Assembly: GCA_022702545.1 (NCBI GenBank)
Contig: JAHRBC010000003.1
Span: forward strand, 7,874,001-7,938,000
Source: Phycomyces nitens
Taxonomy: Eukaryota; Mucoromycota; Mucoromycetes; Mucorales; Phycomycetaceae
DNA: 64,000 bases
Direction of reading: 5' to 3'
In this document: positions 42,797-54,108 of the stretch, piece after piece
Layout of the letters: each line of letters begins with the position of its first letter
How positions within the stretch are numbered: position 1 is the first letter of the stretch
The notes under the pieces: generated by a model
Told to the model about the DNA's origin: nothing
The model's input: only the letters and a program-made list of their open reading frames with translations
Database searches by the model: none
Translations under genes and position numbers: made by a program

Positions 42797-43253
42797 CTTT
42801 GGAAGTTGTTAAATGAAAAGAAAGAGATCTCTACATTCATTCTTTACTGAATGCCTATTAGCCACCTACACATTAATTTTATGAAAATTTCGTAATTCTA
42901 TGACTTATTGGAGATATTAAATGTTCTTGTGAGTTTAAATTTGTTGTACAAATATAGAAATTATAAATTTTCATAAGATATTCCCTTCTCTATTGATTCA
43001 AGAAGTGTGTTAACTTAGTATTTATAATTATTGTTATAATTCTTATCAGCTTGGATATTCATTATCATAATAGCTGTGTTATCAGTTAATAGGTATTTTG
43101 GGACTTTGTCTCACAATAGATTGGGTATGGTATTTTCATATTTGGATAAGGATTTCTGGATGGTATAGTTTGTCTTGATTTTAGATAATCCAGCTATCTG
43201 GGTTTATATATCACTTTTCTCTGATATACCATTATGCCAAATACAACAACACT

Positions 43254-43430
43254 GCTGTTATTATGTGCCTAGATATATGTTCTTCTCAAACAGGTGTTCT
43301 TAAACAGTACATGTTTTTATTCTTAATTTGTAATAGTATGTGTGTTTGCTTTTGGAATAGAGTTTATATACAATCTTTATAACTAAACTCACACCAAATT
43401 TTCAAATCTGACATGTTAATATATAATATC
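43254..43430. other. spacer between solo LTR and CACTA-2, no gene
   Basis: Short AT-rich flank, probably older repeat DNA. It ends with ATC, the left copy of the CACTA-2 target duplication. Confidence 0.6.
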
Positions 43431-44839
43431 CACTGGAAAAATATATGCAAATCATGGAAATAACAGGTGTTGGTTATTGGGATATTATGTAACATAATAA
43501 TGCTTGACAGCATAATATTATAGAATACCTAGCTGACATAATATTGGATTTTTGCCCAAATGGTATTGATTACTTTGTCATTATGAAAGGGAGCTTAGGT
43601 ACATTATCTGTGTGCAAACCTTAATTGAAAGCCAAGTATCTGTAAAATTACAAATATAGATTACTAAAAAACCCCATTTATAAACCACCTGGATTTGAGA
43701 GGGCTGTTATTTTTTCAATACTAGGTGGTTTCGGCTGCCTATTGATTCATTCTATTGGATCAATTGCTTCAACAACACCTGGTATTGATCAGATTTTTAA
43801 AAAAACACATTTGATATTGATTTTGTTTTGGTAGGATATAATAATTTTGTATATTTTATTATAATATTTTTATTTGTAAAAGCATTAGCAGTAATATAAT
43901 CTCTTGATCTGGACTACATGGTCTTATTCTAATAATACGTCTAATGGTTCTTGCAGACCATATTTTATTTCCTACCTGAAGAACATGGATTCCGATTATA
44001 TTTACCTGACCAAGTTTTATAGTCTAGTAATTGAGTAAAAGAGCACATTTTAGATTTTTTGTTATAGCATTTTATAGAGTTGAAAGGCAAGGTACTTACT
44101 TGGCAACCGGGTATTTCATTAAATGAAAGAAACAAGAGTATACTGATATAAACAAGCCAGTATATATTCATATGCTCGTAATAATGGATACATTTGGGCA
44201 TGGATATACTATAATTGATATTAGAAAAATATTTTTAACAAGAGAAATAGTTGAAAATACATACCTTTGGCAGTTGAATAAATGGATATTTGGTTTACTA
44301 AGAGTATACAATGTAAACTGCAATCATGTTAGAGCAATGTCTTTTTTATAAATGAGAAAGTAAAGAAAGGAAGAAATACATACATGGGTGCAATAATAAC
44401 TTTTTTGATAAACATGGATTATAAAATGATATCATGGCAAGTCGCAGCTATTTGAAAATATTATGGTAAGAGACATGACCAACGTGTAAAGAATGTGATT
44501 GATAGTAATTACCTTTTGTATAAAAGAAATCTGATGTTTGGCACCCTATGTGTATATAATGTAAGGTGCAAGAATTTTAGGTGATATACTTACATAGTGT
44601 TAAAGAGCAGAAAAAGGGTAAAAGAATAAAAAATAAAAATTACAATTAAAATATCTATGCCCCCTGAAATACACATGATCATTCTCTCTTGCTTTGAAAT
44701 CGGAGAGTCATGTTAGTTATACATTGAAAGTGCCCAAGAAAAAGGTTTTGGTCTATATATTAATAACAATTTGACTCCGTCTTGGTTTATAGACAAAGTA
44801 TAATAGAGTCTCTTATATTCTTATTAATATCTACATATA
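43431..44839. other. left subterminal region of CACTA-2, no gene
   Basis: AT-rich with several short frames but no recognised protein. The first 100 bp recur in inverse orientation at 38415-38512. It ends at the TA target of the Tc1 element. Confidence 0.6.
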
Positions 44840-44939
44840 CAGTGAGCGGAACAAAGTAGCAGCCCAATGTTTAATAGCCGATATTGCATCATAAATAAAA
44901 ACTCTCTCTTTCCCTTCTAACACATCATTTCAAAACAAC

Positions 44940-46004
44940 ATGGAACAAACTAAATGCACAGAAAAGTCCCCAAAGGTTCACCCTTCTGGTTATAAGCAAA
45001 CTGATGACACAACTCGTGCCATCATTGTACATGAGAGCATTAAGAATGGAACAAGCCAAGTGGACATAGCTAAAAAAGTCAGTGTCGGCAAAGGCGTCGT
45101 AAAGCGTGTCCTTAAAAGTTACAGAGAAACAGGCTCGCATAAAGCTTCTACACGATCTGGTAGACCACCAAAACTGAATAAAAGAGACAAAAGACAGATC
45201 ATTCTTGAGATTAGCCGAGATCCAACAGAGCCATTAACCAAGATCTGTAAAAACTTGGCTACACCTGTAGCAGACAAGACTCTACGCAAGTTTCTACGTG
45301 GAGTTGGTATTTACTCCCGTAGAATGATTTCAAAACCAAAGATTTCAGAAGTTAATCGAAAGAAGCGATTGCAATGGGCAAAAGAACATCTGACATGGAA
45401 ACTCACAGATTGGAACGCTATCATCTGGTCTGATGAGTCCCGTTTCAAGCTTCACGGAAGTGATGGGCGCAGGAGAGTTCTTAGGCGCAACAAGACCGGT
45501 TTTCGCCTCAACTTCATCTCACCAACCGTGAATTTTGGTGGTGGTGCCATTATGGTCTGGGGGTGTTTTTATGGCAAGGGTGTCGGAGTTTTAGATGTCA
45601 TGAAAGGAAATATTAATTCCAAGAAGTACATCAGCACCTTGGAAAGAGCTTACCTCCCTTCTTTAAATGCTTTTAAGCAAGACCAAAGCTGGAGGCGTTT
45701 TAAGCTACAGGAGGACAATGCCCGATGTCACACAAGTGCTTTGACGATGGCCTGGAAGAAAGAAAATCGTCTTCAGCTTATGGGTAACTGGCCAGCCCAA
45801 AGTCCAGACTTGAACCCCATAGAGCATGTTTGGGCTTACCTCAAGCGTCAGGTACGATCAAATAAGTACAACTTGATCAGTACCTATCATTTGAAGCATG
45901 CTGTTGAAAGGGAGTGGAAGAAAATACCAAAAGAGTATTTGGGGAGTTTAATCTCCAGCATGCCTAGAAGAGCATCTCCTTATTTTCTATCGTCTGATGT
46001 TTAA
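44940..46004 (+). pseudogene. Tc1 transposase, C terminus displaced by a MULE
   Basis: The N terminus has a helix-turn-helix domain (QVDIAKKVSVGKGVVKRVLK) and a GRPPKLNKRDKR basic linker. The DDE_3 catalytic domain has IIWSDESRF (first Asp), FKLQEDNARCH (second Asp) and SPDLNPIEHVW (Glu, about 35 residues after the second Asp). After SSMPRR the native frame breaks at 45971. The last codons to 46004 belong to the MULE end and add a false tail. The true 14-codon C terminus (CQAVIDANGNNTKY) and stop lie at 48421-48465. The catalytic domain is complete, so a fusion-tailed protein might still be made. Confidence 0.92.
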
Positions 46005-48412
46005 ATTTGGAGGAATAGTGGCTTTTTCAGTGAAGGCTTGGCTGAGTTACTAGTTATTTTCTCTCGATTTCTTTTTATTTTTTTCTTTCTTGAATTCTTT
46101 ATTAAAAATATTCAAAAATGTCCAACAACACTATTATCTATAACATTTCGAACATCCAAAATGCTTTGATCAACTCATCAATTGAAGGCATTAAAATGCT
46201 TCCTTTGAATACAACAATCTCAGTAAAAGCCAGTGAATGGGAGCAGTGCCTTGGCCGCATGAATGCACTCTGCTCAACAAAGTGGACAGTAAATAGAAAA
46301 CTTCAGGATCAAAGTTTAGTCTTTGGAGAGACTAGACAATGTCATCGTTCTGGAAAATATCAGTCTAAGCGTCAAATCCGTCTTGCGCAAAAGGACTCAA
46401 AGAGATGTGGGTGTACTGCTGCTTTGAAAATCAAGCAGTATAATGGCACCTCGATTGTTACCTTTTGCATGACAAAAGATCATATCAATCATGTTCCTGG
46501 AGAGCGCCAGGAAATCAGAACTTTGCCTTTGCCCTCTGAGGCAATCAAGATCATCGAGGATCAGCTGAGAAGTGGAAGCAGCTGTAGAAACACAAGGATA
46601 TCTACTCTTAGACAAATTGAAAACTGGGGTGTGGGTATCAGAAAGCCCAATTATGAAGAGATTTACAATAGAATGAAGAAGGTTTGTTGGCAGTGATGTA
46701 AAGAAAAAGAGATTGAATTTAATAGTATGATACAAAATATAGATGGAAACATTGTTATATATGTTTAACTCAAATGAGAAGACATCTTTGTCAATCTGGT
46801 TGAACGAAAAGCTGGCATCCCAGAATTATTCAATCTTTATTGGAAATCTCTTGGCATACTCAAACAACCAAGATCTCTTTGCATTTGGATTCCAGTCGCC
46901 AACACAAGTACAAATCATGAGTTTATCTCAATCATTTTGCTTGGATGCCACCCACGGAGTTTCCTGTAGAAGTACGGAGGTTATGTACTCCTTGGTTACC
47001 AAACACCCTGAAACCGGAAAAGGTTATCCTGTTGCATTTATGATCACAAATGATCAAAGTGTTGGTCCCATCAACCAATGGCTTGTATATCTTCGCCAAA
47101 CCAACCCCTTCAATCCATTGGCAATCACGATTGACTGTTGTATTGCCGAAGCCAATGCAATCACCTCTGCATTACCACAAACATCGATTCACTACTGTGA
47201 ATTTCATGTCCTTCGTGCTTGGCAACATAACCTTGACAGTAAAGTCAAGCTAGATGGATCATTTACAACGCAACAGCTGGCAGAGTATAAGCAAAGCCTG
47301 AAGAACAGTTTGAAAAGTATTCTTGTTGAGTCAAATGAAGCAATCTTCATAACGAAAATTGGAGACTTTAAAAGAATGATCCAAGATCAACCTGAATTTC
47401 TAAGATATTTCGAGAGAAAATGGACAGGAAGCGAAAATATATTGAGAAGATGGGGATGTCCTTTTGTTCAGCAGCACCACCAAAGATACTTGACAAACAA
47501 CTACATTGAATCATGGCACAACCAACTGAAAGTCATTTATTTCAATCGCGCAAGAATCAGAAGATTGGACCGTCTTGTCTTTATCCTGACCAATGATGTT
47601 GAGTTCTACTATGAACAAGAGGTTGAAAGACTTAATTTCAGCAATGGAAGAATGGGTCCTGTTGAAAATGAGCTTTCAAGAAACTCCTTTGCTGCCTCCC
47701 AAATCCAAGAGGACATACTCCCTTCTATGATCATTAACCCTTTGGGTGAGATTAGTAATAGTATGGATGACTCTCATGGTGAGTGGCAAATCAAGTCTTT
47801 TTCAACAGAAAATCAATGGTATACTGTCATGATTGAACATGGGTTGATCCAAAAGTGTTCTTGCCCCAGTTTCCACCGTCGCCAACTGCCATGTAAGCAT
47901 ATGTACCTGCTCAAGCAATACAGTAAAGCAAATTTGGTATATCATGAGCAGCAAGACCATGCACACATGCAGTTGCAACAATCAGCCCAGAGTGTCAGAA
48001 ATGAAGCTTTAGTGGATAACAATGTTGAGCAAAGAAATGGATTGCAAGATCCTAGCTTAGTAATCCAAAGTATTATGGCCAATGCAACAACATTATATCA
48101 TCAGAGAGAAGATTTGGAGAGATTGAGGAGCATTCCAGGTGTGGATATTTCTAAGTTAGAGATGTTAGACAGGTTACTGTTTGATGCATTAAAGCATGTT
48201 GATGACTTGAAGAATGAAAACTCTCTTCATTTCCAAAATATAAATACTCAACGTTAATAAAAATCAATCTTTTTCATAATAGGTTTTGTAACAAAAAGTA
48301 TTTAAAAAATGTAAATAGATCACACTACAAGAATTTGTAAAAGTAAAAGCTGTCACAAGTTCCTGTTATTCCTCCAAATTTAAACATCAGATGATAGAAA
48401 ATAAGGAGATGC
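45972..48412 (+). mobile_element. Mutator-like element (MULE) inside the Tc1 transposase gene
   Basis: 46-bp terminal inverted repeats (GCATCTCCTTATTTTCTATC...) match at 45 of 46 positions. The 8-bp duplication CTAGAAGA occurs at 45964-45971 and 48413-48420. Removal of the element and one duplication restores the Tc1 reading frame. It carries one spliced gene. The copy looks structurally complete. Confidence 0.93.
46118..48257 (+). CDS. MULE transposase with zinc-finger N terminus and SWIM domain
   Basis: Two exons, 46118-46681 and 46743-48257, give about 692 residues. The 61-bp intron (GTTTGT ... ATATAG) is phase 0 and removes the stop at 46694. Residues about 45-125 carry a FAR1/WRKY-GCM1-like zinc finger (CHRSG ... 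RCGCTAALKIK ... DHINH). The MULE DDE domain has FCLDATHGVSCRS and AITIDCCIAEANAI (Asp residues) and YCEFHVLRAWQHNL. A SWIM finger, CSCPSFHRRQLPCKHMYLL, follows near residue 570. The C-terminal tail is helical. It cuts and rejoins DNA with 8-9-bp duplications, agreeing with the duplication seen here. No premature stop is visible. Confidence 0.9.
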
Positions 48413-48420
48413 CTAGAAGA

Positions 48421-48465
48421 TGTCAGGCTGTTATTGATGCCAATGGTAATAATACCAAATATTAA
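48421..48465 (+). pseudogene. detached C-terminal codons of the Tc1 transposase
   Basis: The 14 codons CQAVIDANGNNTKY and the stop TAA follow the second copy of CTAGAAGA. They complete the Tc1 C terminus (SMPRR-CQAV), separated from the rest by the MULE. Confidence 0.9.
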
Positions 48466-48749
48466 AAATATGTATTTTGTTATAAATTATAAAATTAAAA
48501 TATTTAATAAGTGTTTTGTAGTAATATGAGCTTCTTAACTAGTATCTTTGATATGCTTTTTCAAATATGAAAACCATGCATGTTTTCAAAATATGCGGCA
48601 ACTGAAAATTGGGCTGCTACTTTGTTCCGCTCACTGTACTTCTTTACTCTTTCAATAACTCTAACCACCATCTTCTTTATCATGTAAGTTCATAATGGGC
48701 TATCAAAATATATTATATATGCTGATTTATTTATTGAATAATTAAGAAA

Positions 48750-49935
48750 ATGGCACCAAGAATCAATACTGCCAGAAATGCATCTGCAAATGGATCAATG
48801 TCCAGACCATTGATTAATACTGTCAGCAATGGCCGTGTAGGACCTGTTCGTCCTTCTCTTGTTCCTAGACAAGATGTTGTTGGGGTTTCTAGAGAGGAAT
48901 TTGATAACATAGTCAACCTCTTGTCCACCTTGGACAAAAAAATGACAACTATGTGCAATGATGTTGGCACACTCAAGGATAGTGGAAGCAAAATGATGAC
49001 TTCCGTGGATGGTCTTGTCTTTGATGCAATGAAGAGACAAGAAGCTCCTCAGTTGGCCAGTCCACAGGCTATCCAGAGTAGTAATTTTGAGATCCAACTG
49101 TGAGATGTTGTTGGCAATAGCAGAAACCCAAAGATCTCAGTAAATATTAAAAGTAAACACTGCTTGAATCATTATTAATCAATATAAACTAGAAACTCAT
49201 TTGTGATCGCCTCAGAAACATGAATCTCAACACTGATGATCCCCAAACAATAAGTGAGAATGACGCAAAGATGACTTGGGATGTCAGTGTTGGGTTGTCT
49301 GATGAGGTCAACAAGAATGTGTCAGATGACTTGTTGGTGTATCTGCGTGGCCAGAGTGAGTCTGCCTTTGTTCCAACAAAAGAATTATGTGGTATGATAG
49401 TAAACAACTATTACAACTGCATGGCCAACAGCAAGCTCTTACTGGAGGGCAAAGAAGCCAAAAAAAAGGCAAACAGAAGAGGCAATCGCAAGTCAGACGT
49501 AGGTGGCTCTATAAAAAATAAGACAAACATAAATATATTTATCATTATATTTTTTAGCTCTTCAAGAGACAGAAGAGAACGTTTGCCAAACACAAGGCTG
49601 CCTCCATCGAAAAGTTTGGGAGAGACTACAGTGGCGTCTTTTATAGAGATGTCATGTCTGATGACGAAAGTGATACAGACACAACTGTAACAGTGCTTCG
49701 CCCAAGCTGGCGAAGTGATGAGGTAGCTATAACATATATTTCCACTTTTATTATATGTTTAACAAAGAAAATATTTGGATAGTTGAATGAGTTCTTTGAC
49801 TTTCTCGATACTCTTGCAATAAGTGATTTGGGAAAGAGAGCAGGCCAGCTGAAGGCTCGCCATCACATAGTTGTATCAAAAGCAATTCCTTGTGGCTTAG
49901 TAGCCAAAATTCCCATGTGGACAAAACGTGAATAA
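48750..49935 (+). pseudogene. CACTA-2 partner gene, one nonsense codon
   Basis: Exons: 48750-49139, 49193-49498, 49558-49722 and 49783-49935, all joined in phase 0 by GT-AG introns. The N terminus is basic. A helical segment follows (FDNIVNLLSTLDKKMTTMCN). The middle domain has MTWDVSVGLSDEVNKNVSDD and VNNYYNCMANSKLL with a KKKANRRGNRKS basic run. The acidic VMSDDESDTDT motif precedes LRPSWRSDE, and the end is AKIPMWTKRE. A TGA at 49101-49103 lies in exon 1 (CGA to TGA would explain it). The function is unknown. It is the same gene as in CACTA-1 and CACTA-3 and again converges on the transposase. Confidence 0.72.
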
Positions 49936-50060
49936 ACAATTACTTGCATCTCTCATTCCTATACTTTCATTAATATTGTTTTGAATATACAAGTATTGTA
50001 TGTTTTATATAAGATAGTGAAAGATAATAATAATAATAATAATAAAAAAGAAAAAGAAGT

Positions 50061-53000
50061 CTAAGCATAAAGCTTTCTAGGCAAGGGAATGACAAGAACT
50101 TTGGCTGCACCACAACCAGAAATATGATTGCCTATCGCAATTGGCAAAAGGATGCGATGGACAGGCAAAATATTATCATAGTTGTACTTTTGAAAAGTTG
50201 GCTTATACAGCTCAATACCCTGGTTGATTCTTGGTTGATGGTAAGGGATTTCATACCACTCAACAAAAGCAAAAACATGCTGAGGATTCAGGCGCACAAG
50301 AAAGTTGGCTGGAGTAGGGGTTGGCAAAAAATTGTGAACGAGAAGATATTTAATACGACCAGCGTATATCTCCCCAGAATCACCGTTTTTCTCAATATAC
50401 ATTGCCTGGATATATGAACCTCTTCCGTTTGCCCCCTCGCTGCCTTTATAGACTTGTCCAAGAAGATTTATCGAGGTAAACTTCTGGATTCTGTCATTGA
50501 CAAAGTTTGTGCTTCTAATGATGTTCTTTGCATTGCAAAGATCATCATTGGCATATTCCATCTTGTAATACTTCAGCAGGCATTTGTACTCAATTTTCCT
50601 CATTGTTGTTGGTGTTTTCAGGACCAATGGCAGGGCAGATGACGGAAGGGGCTCATTGCCAAACGTTTGCTTTGTTGGATCCATTGCTGATTCCAAAAAG
50701 GCAGGGAGAGAAAAAATCGACAGCCTATTTTGCTGAGGCGTAAACACAGTGGTGGGAGACAGTCTGTTGAACAGAGCAAGATGACTTGGGCTGGTGATGG
50801 TGGCGAGATGAGCTTGGTAAAAGTCACCTTTTGAACCACTTTGGACAAACTTATTCATGTACGTCTTCTCAAAACCGGCTTTACAATTGGTATTAAAGCC
50901 TTTGACAAGCCCATTGTAGCGTTCAAAGCTGAACAGCCAATATCCATAAATGGGCCCGAAATCTTGGATTGTCTCTTTCAAATGGAGGTGAAGGTGCATG
51001 TTTGGAGACAGGACGTCATGCTCGTACAATTCTTCACACCCACTGCAGAATCTCTCGAGACTATCATGAGCAAGCTCAACCTCTTCTTCACTGATTGTTG
51101 GCTTCATCGATAATCGGCAGGCATCAACAAACTCAATCCAGTTGGCAAACAGATTATCTTCCAACCGTCCCTTCAGCACAACAGGCGAGTAAATCAAGCA
51201 CCATGATTTCCATTCATCTGCCTTCATGAATGGAAATCCCTTTGCGATCTTGGTGGTGAGAGTGGCATATTCCATGGGCAATGTAATCGTGTTTGTCTCA
51301 ACCTGCATCTCACAAAGGTTGTTATCATCAAGATGACCACACAGGATCCACTTTTCCATCATGCGCTTGGCCGTTCCAAGGAAGAGGTTGTGCATCGGGT
51401 CCACAATGGTTGCCCTGACTGGCTCAAAGTATGAAAGGCGGTGAAGCTCAGACCACCGCACTCCATTCTCAACTTCCAATTGCTTTCTCTCTGTCAAGCT
51501 TGCTGCGTTTTTCCACATGATGGCATGCTGGCGGTTCTCTTCTTTTGTGCGGCCAATCCACTCTGAAGAGTTGAATCCAGAATAGTCAACAATGGATGTG
51601 CCTTCAAAACGGAAAAAGTGCCGATTGCACTTATGGCATGTGTTTCTGCTGTTGTGAGAAGTGAATCCGCATGTCTTTCTTGCAGCAGGTATATCACATG
51701 CAACCATCAGCAGAGCAGCACGAACCAAAGCACCAGAACGACTATACGTATCAATAATGATACCAGTGTACAGATCCTTGAGCTCATCAACAAGGGGGCG
51801 CAGGTAGTTGTTGATCTCAGCAGTGCTTGCTTCTTTGGGACCTGGCATGAGCCCAATGAGAATCACATTCTCCATCTTATTACGTTCATCTCTTGGCAAA
51901 TTGTTGATTGTAAGATATATCGCACCGCAAGAATAAGTTACCCCATCAAAAGGCTGGAACCAATCGATGTTGAGTGTTAACAGCAATGATCTTTCTTTGG
52001 CCACAAACTGCATGCCGTCCTTGTCCACAAACTCCTTCCACATCTTTCCATCATAAACATCAAACATGGTGCCAGGAACCTTTGGACCACGATTCCACAT
52101 GTTTATGGCTGTTTCAAATGAAGGACGCTTGAAAACCTTTGCCAAGGCAGTTTTCAGCGAGTTGTATACAAAAGTGCGCTTTGCAGTCAATCCATTACTA
52201 ATTCCAGACTTGAACAGACTGTTTCCACATTCATTCTGGCGGCCAAGTTTCTTTCCAGTACAACAAGTAGGTACTTCACTATTGCTTTTATACAGAGTGT
52301 GACAATCACTGCATGCAACAAATGTTGACACACCACTTGTCATAGCACTGTATCCAGTCATCTTCTTTAAACCGGGGATACTTGTTGGGAGTCTGAAGCT
52401 TTCCCCATAGTGCTCCAAGATTGCGTTAATGAATGAAATCAATATCACGGCACCCTCATCAACAACAAAGGAAGAAATAAACATGACAAGAAAAATGGCT
52501 ATCAATCTATGCCATGGATCTTCAGGAAGATTGGCTGAATTCTCTGTGAGTATTAATGATAATTAAATATTAATATCTTTTATCCAAAGGCACTAGCAAC
52601 ACTTGTTTATTGCTGACCTTCACCCTGCTCGGCCTCTTCTTCCTCGGCATCTTCATCAGACGATTCATGCTCAGATGAATATTCTTCAATGAGCTCATCT
52701 GTTCCAAAAAGAAAATCTTCGGCCAAAAGAGGTAAGAACCCATTGGGATATTCCATGGATGACAGTACATCATTAGAGTAACTGGCATCTATTGAAACCG
52801 AGCATAAGTAAAGTGTATATTGAGTATAAAAAATAAAATACTATGTACATTCAATGTCCTCTTCAAATTCAATTGCTTCCATGTCCACATCAACACTGCT
52901 TTGATGGACGGGCAAGACTATTTAAAATATTATTAATATTACAGCCGACACTATATAATAGCCATTTTATTTACAATTGATATTTCTATCCAATTCTCTG

Positions 53001-53122
53001 TCTTTGTCACTCTGAGCATGACGCTTGGCAGTTCTTTTGGCAGTGATCATGTAGCCAGCAGGATTGCAAACGCATTTCGAGCATCGGCATTCAACTTCAT
53101 TAGCATTGGGAATGGCAAACAT
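50061..53122 (-). CDS. CACTA-2 tnp2-type transposase, apparently intact
   Basis: Four exons (53122-52975, 52917-52849, 52788-52618, 52543-50061) with phase 1 introns give about 956 residues. The N terminus has VECRCSKCVCNPAGY...RTAKRH, a Cys-Cys-Cys-His motif, and exon 3 is acidic (SSDEDAEEEEAEQ). Exon 4 starts with a hydrophobic stretch (LIAIFLVMFISSFVVDEGAV), then a Cys-rich patch (VACSDCHTLY). The tnp2 core has LNIDWFQPFDGVTYSCGAIY, GLMPGPKEASTAEINNYLRP, VACDIPAARKTCGF, VDPMHNLFLGTAKRMMEKW and DFGPIYGYWLFSFERYN. It ends NILPVHRILLPIAI and KVLVIPLPRKLYA. CACTA transposases bind subterminal repeats and excise the element. No internal stop is visible. Confidence 0.9.
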
Positions 53123-53482
53123 TTTTTAGGGTTTATATCAAAAGAGAATATATAATAGCAGTAGTTTATTGCCTGTTCCTTTATAGTTTTATTATTACTT
53201 TCAGGTACTCCGTAATCTATCTAACCAATAAGACATGCTTATATCTGTCAATGATACTAACTAAAGGATTTTCCCTGAGTTGCAATTTTTCATATACTGT
53301 TATTGATAATAACACCCCACAATTAATCATTGATTTAACACCATTTTTGCAGTGATCTGGTTAGTTATTCTTTAACATACTGACTAGACATTTATTAAAA
53401 TTTATCTATCAGATATTAAATTAATACATAAAATTACAATTATAAACTTTTAATATTGTAATAATTTAGATTATTTTTTGCA
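53123..53482. other. CACTA-2 right end and AT-rich spacer, no gene
   Basis: 53123-53354 is the transposase promoter side and right terminus of CACTA-2 (...ATTTTTGCAGTG). 53358-53482 is AT-rich with no feature I can name. Confidence 0.6.
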
Positions 53483-54108
53483 ATGGTAGTTATGCTACCG
53501 TTTTGTTTACACAGGTGAAAAATTATTTTTCTCAAAAATGTGCAACATCTTTAACACCAAATAAAATGCTCATTTCAATAAACAACATTGCCTAAAAACT
53601 TACAAGCCCTTTCTATGGTACTACAACTACCTCATTGCCAGATGAAAAGACATTTCATGCAACTTTTATGAATTGGGATTGATGACATTATCTTTCAACC
53701 ACAATCTGCAGAGATAAAGTGCTCTAATAAATATTAATATCATATAAAATAAAATAAAATAGCTAATAATATCAAAAACAAAAAATTGGTTTCAAAAAAA
53801 CGGTAGTTATGCTACCGTTTTGTTCACACAGGCAAAAAATTATTTTTCTCAAAAATGTGCAACATCTTTAACACCAAATAAAATGCTCATTTCAATAAAC
53901 AATGTTTCCTAAAAACTTACAAGCCCTTTCTATGGTACTACAACTACCTCATTGCCTGATGAAAAGACATTCCATGCGACTTTTATGATTCGAGATCAAT
54001 GACATTACCTTTCAACCACAATCTGCAGAAATAAAGTGCTCTAAAATCATAAAAAACAGTAGTTATGCTACCATTTTTGGCACAGCTACTGGTCCTTCCG
54101 CCATAGTG
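53483..54108 (-). mobile_element. CACTA-4 type terminal fragment with duplicated subterminal unit
   Basis: On the minus strand from 54108 it begins CACTATGGCGGAAGGACC and follows the 29188-29570 sequence for about 370 bp. It then repeats the same subterminal unit (about 316 bp period: palindromic ACGGTAGTTATGCTACCGT at 53484 and 53800). No coding part remains. It could also be a small non-autonomous derivative, but a second terminus is missing. Confidence 0.65.

Larger units (their letters stand above)
40185..42990. mobile_element. PIF/Harbinger DNA transposon
   Basis: The element has 30-bp perfect terminal inverted repeats (GAGAAGGGAATATCTTATGA...) and two convergent genes: a Myb/SANT-like protein on plus and a DDE transposase on minus, the hallmark gene pair of PIF/Harbinger. 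The site is TA-rich (TTA left, TAT right). A 3-bp duplication is expected for the superfamily but is not exact here. Nonsense codons in both genes make it non-autonomous. Confidence 0.9.
40097..43248. repeat. solo LTR of the Gyp-0 family, split by a Harbinger element
   Basis: The LTR halves are 40097-40184 and 42991-43248. Together they match the 343-bp Gyp-0 LTR at 2253-2595 throughout. The exact duplication ACACT flanks it (40092-40096 and 43249-43253). No internal retroelement DNA remains, so it arose by LTR-LTR recombination before or after the Harbinger insertion. Confidence 0.93.
44840..48636 (+). mobile_element. Tc1/mariner element nested in CACTA-2 and containing a MULE
   Basis: Inverted terminal repeats of 29 perfect bases (CAGTGAGCGGAACAAAGTAG...) lie at 44840-44868 and 48608-48636, flanked by TA on both sides (44838-44839 and 48637-48638). 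The transposase gene spans 44940 to 48465 once the nested MULE (45972-48412) is removed. The element alone is about 1.35 kb, normal for Tc1. Confidence 0.95.
43431..53354. mobile_element. CACTA-2: CACTA transposon hosting a Tc1 and a MULE
   Basis: Terminal repeats CACTGGAAAAAT and ATTTTTGCAGTG (11 of 12 match when inverted) with the duplication ATC at 43428-43430 and 53355-53357. It holds a partner gene on plus (48750-49935) and an apparently intact transposase on minus (50061-53122). Without the Tc1 insert the length is about 6.1 kb, like CACTA-1. The left 1.4 kb is gene-free subterminal DNA. Confidence 0.93.

Noticed and set aside
44840..48636. A single Tc1-type transposon that captured a MULE transposase as a second gene
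   Set aside because: Closer reading found MULE inverted repeats (46 bp) and an 8-bp duplication inside the Tc1 gene, so it is a nested insertion, not a two-gene element.
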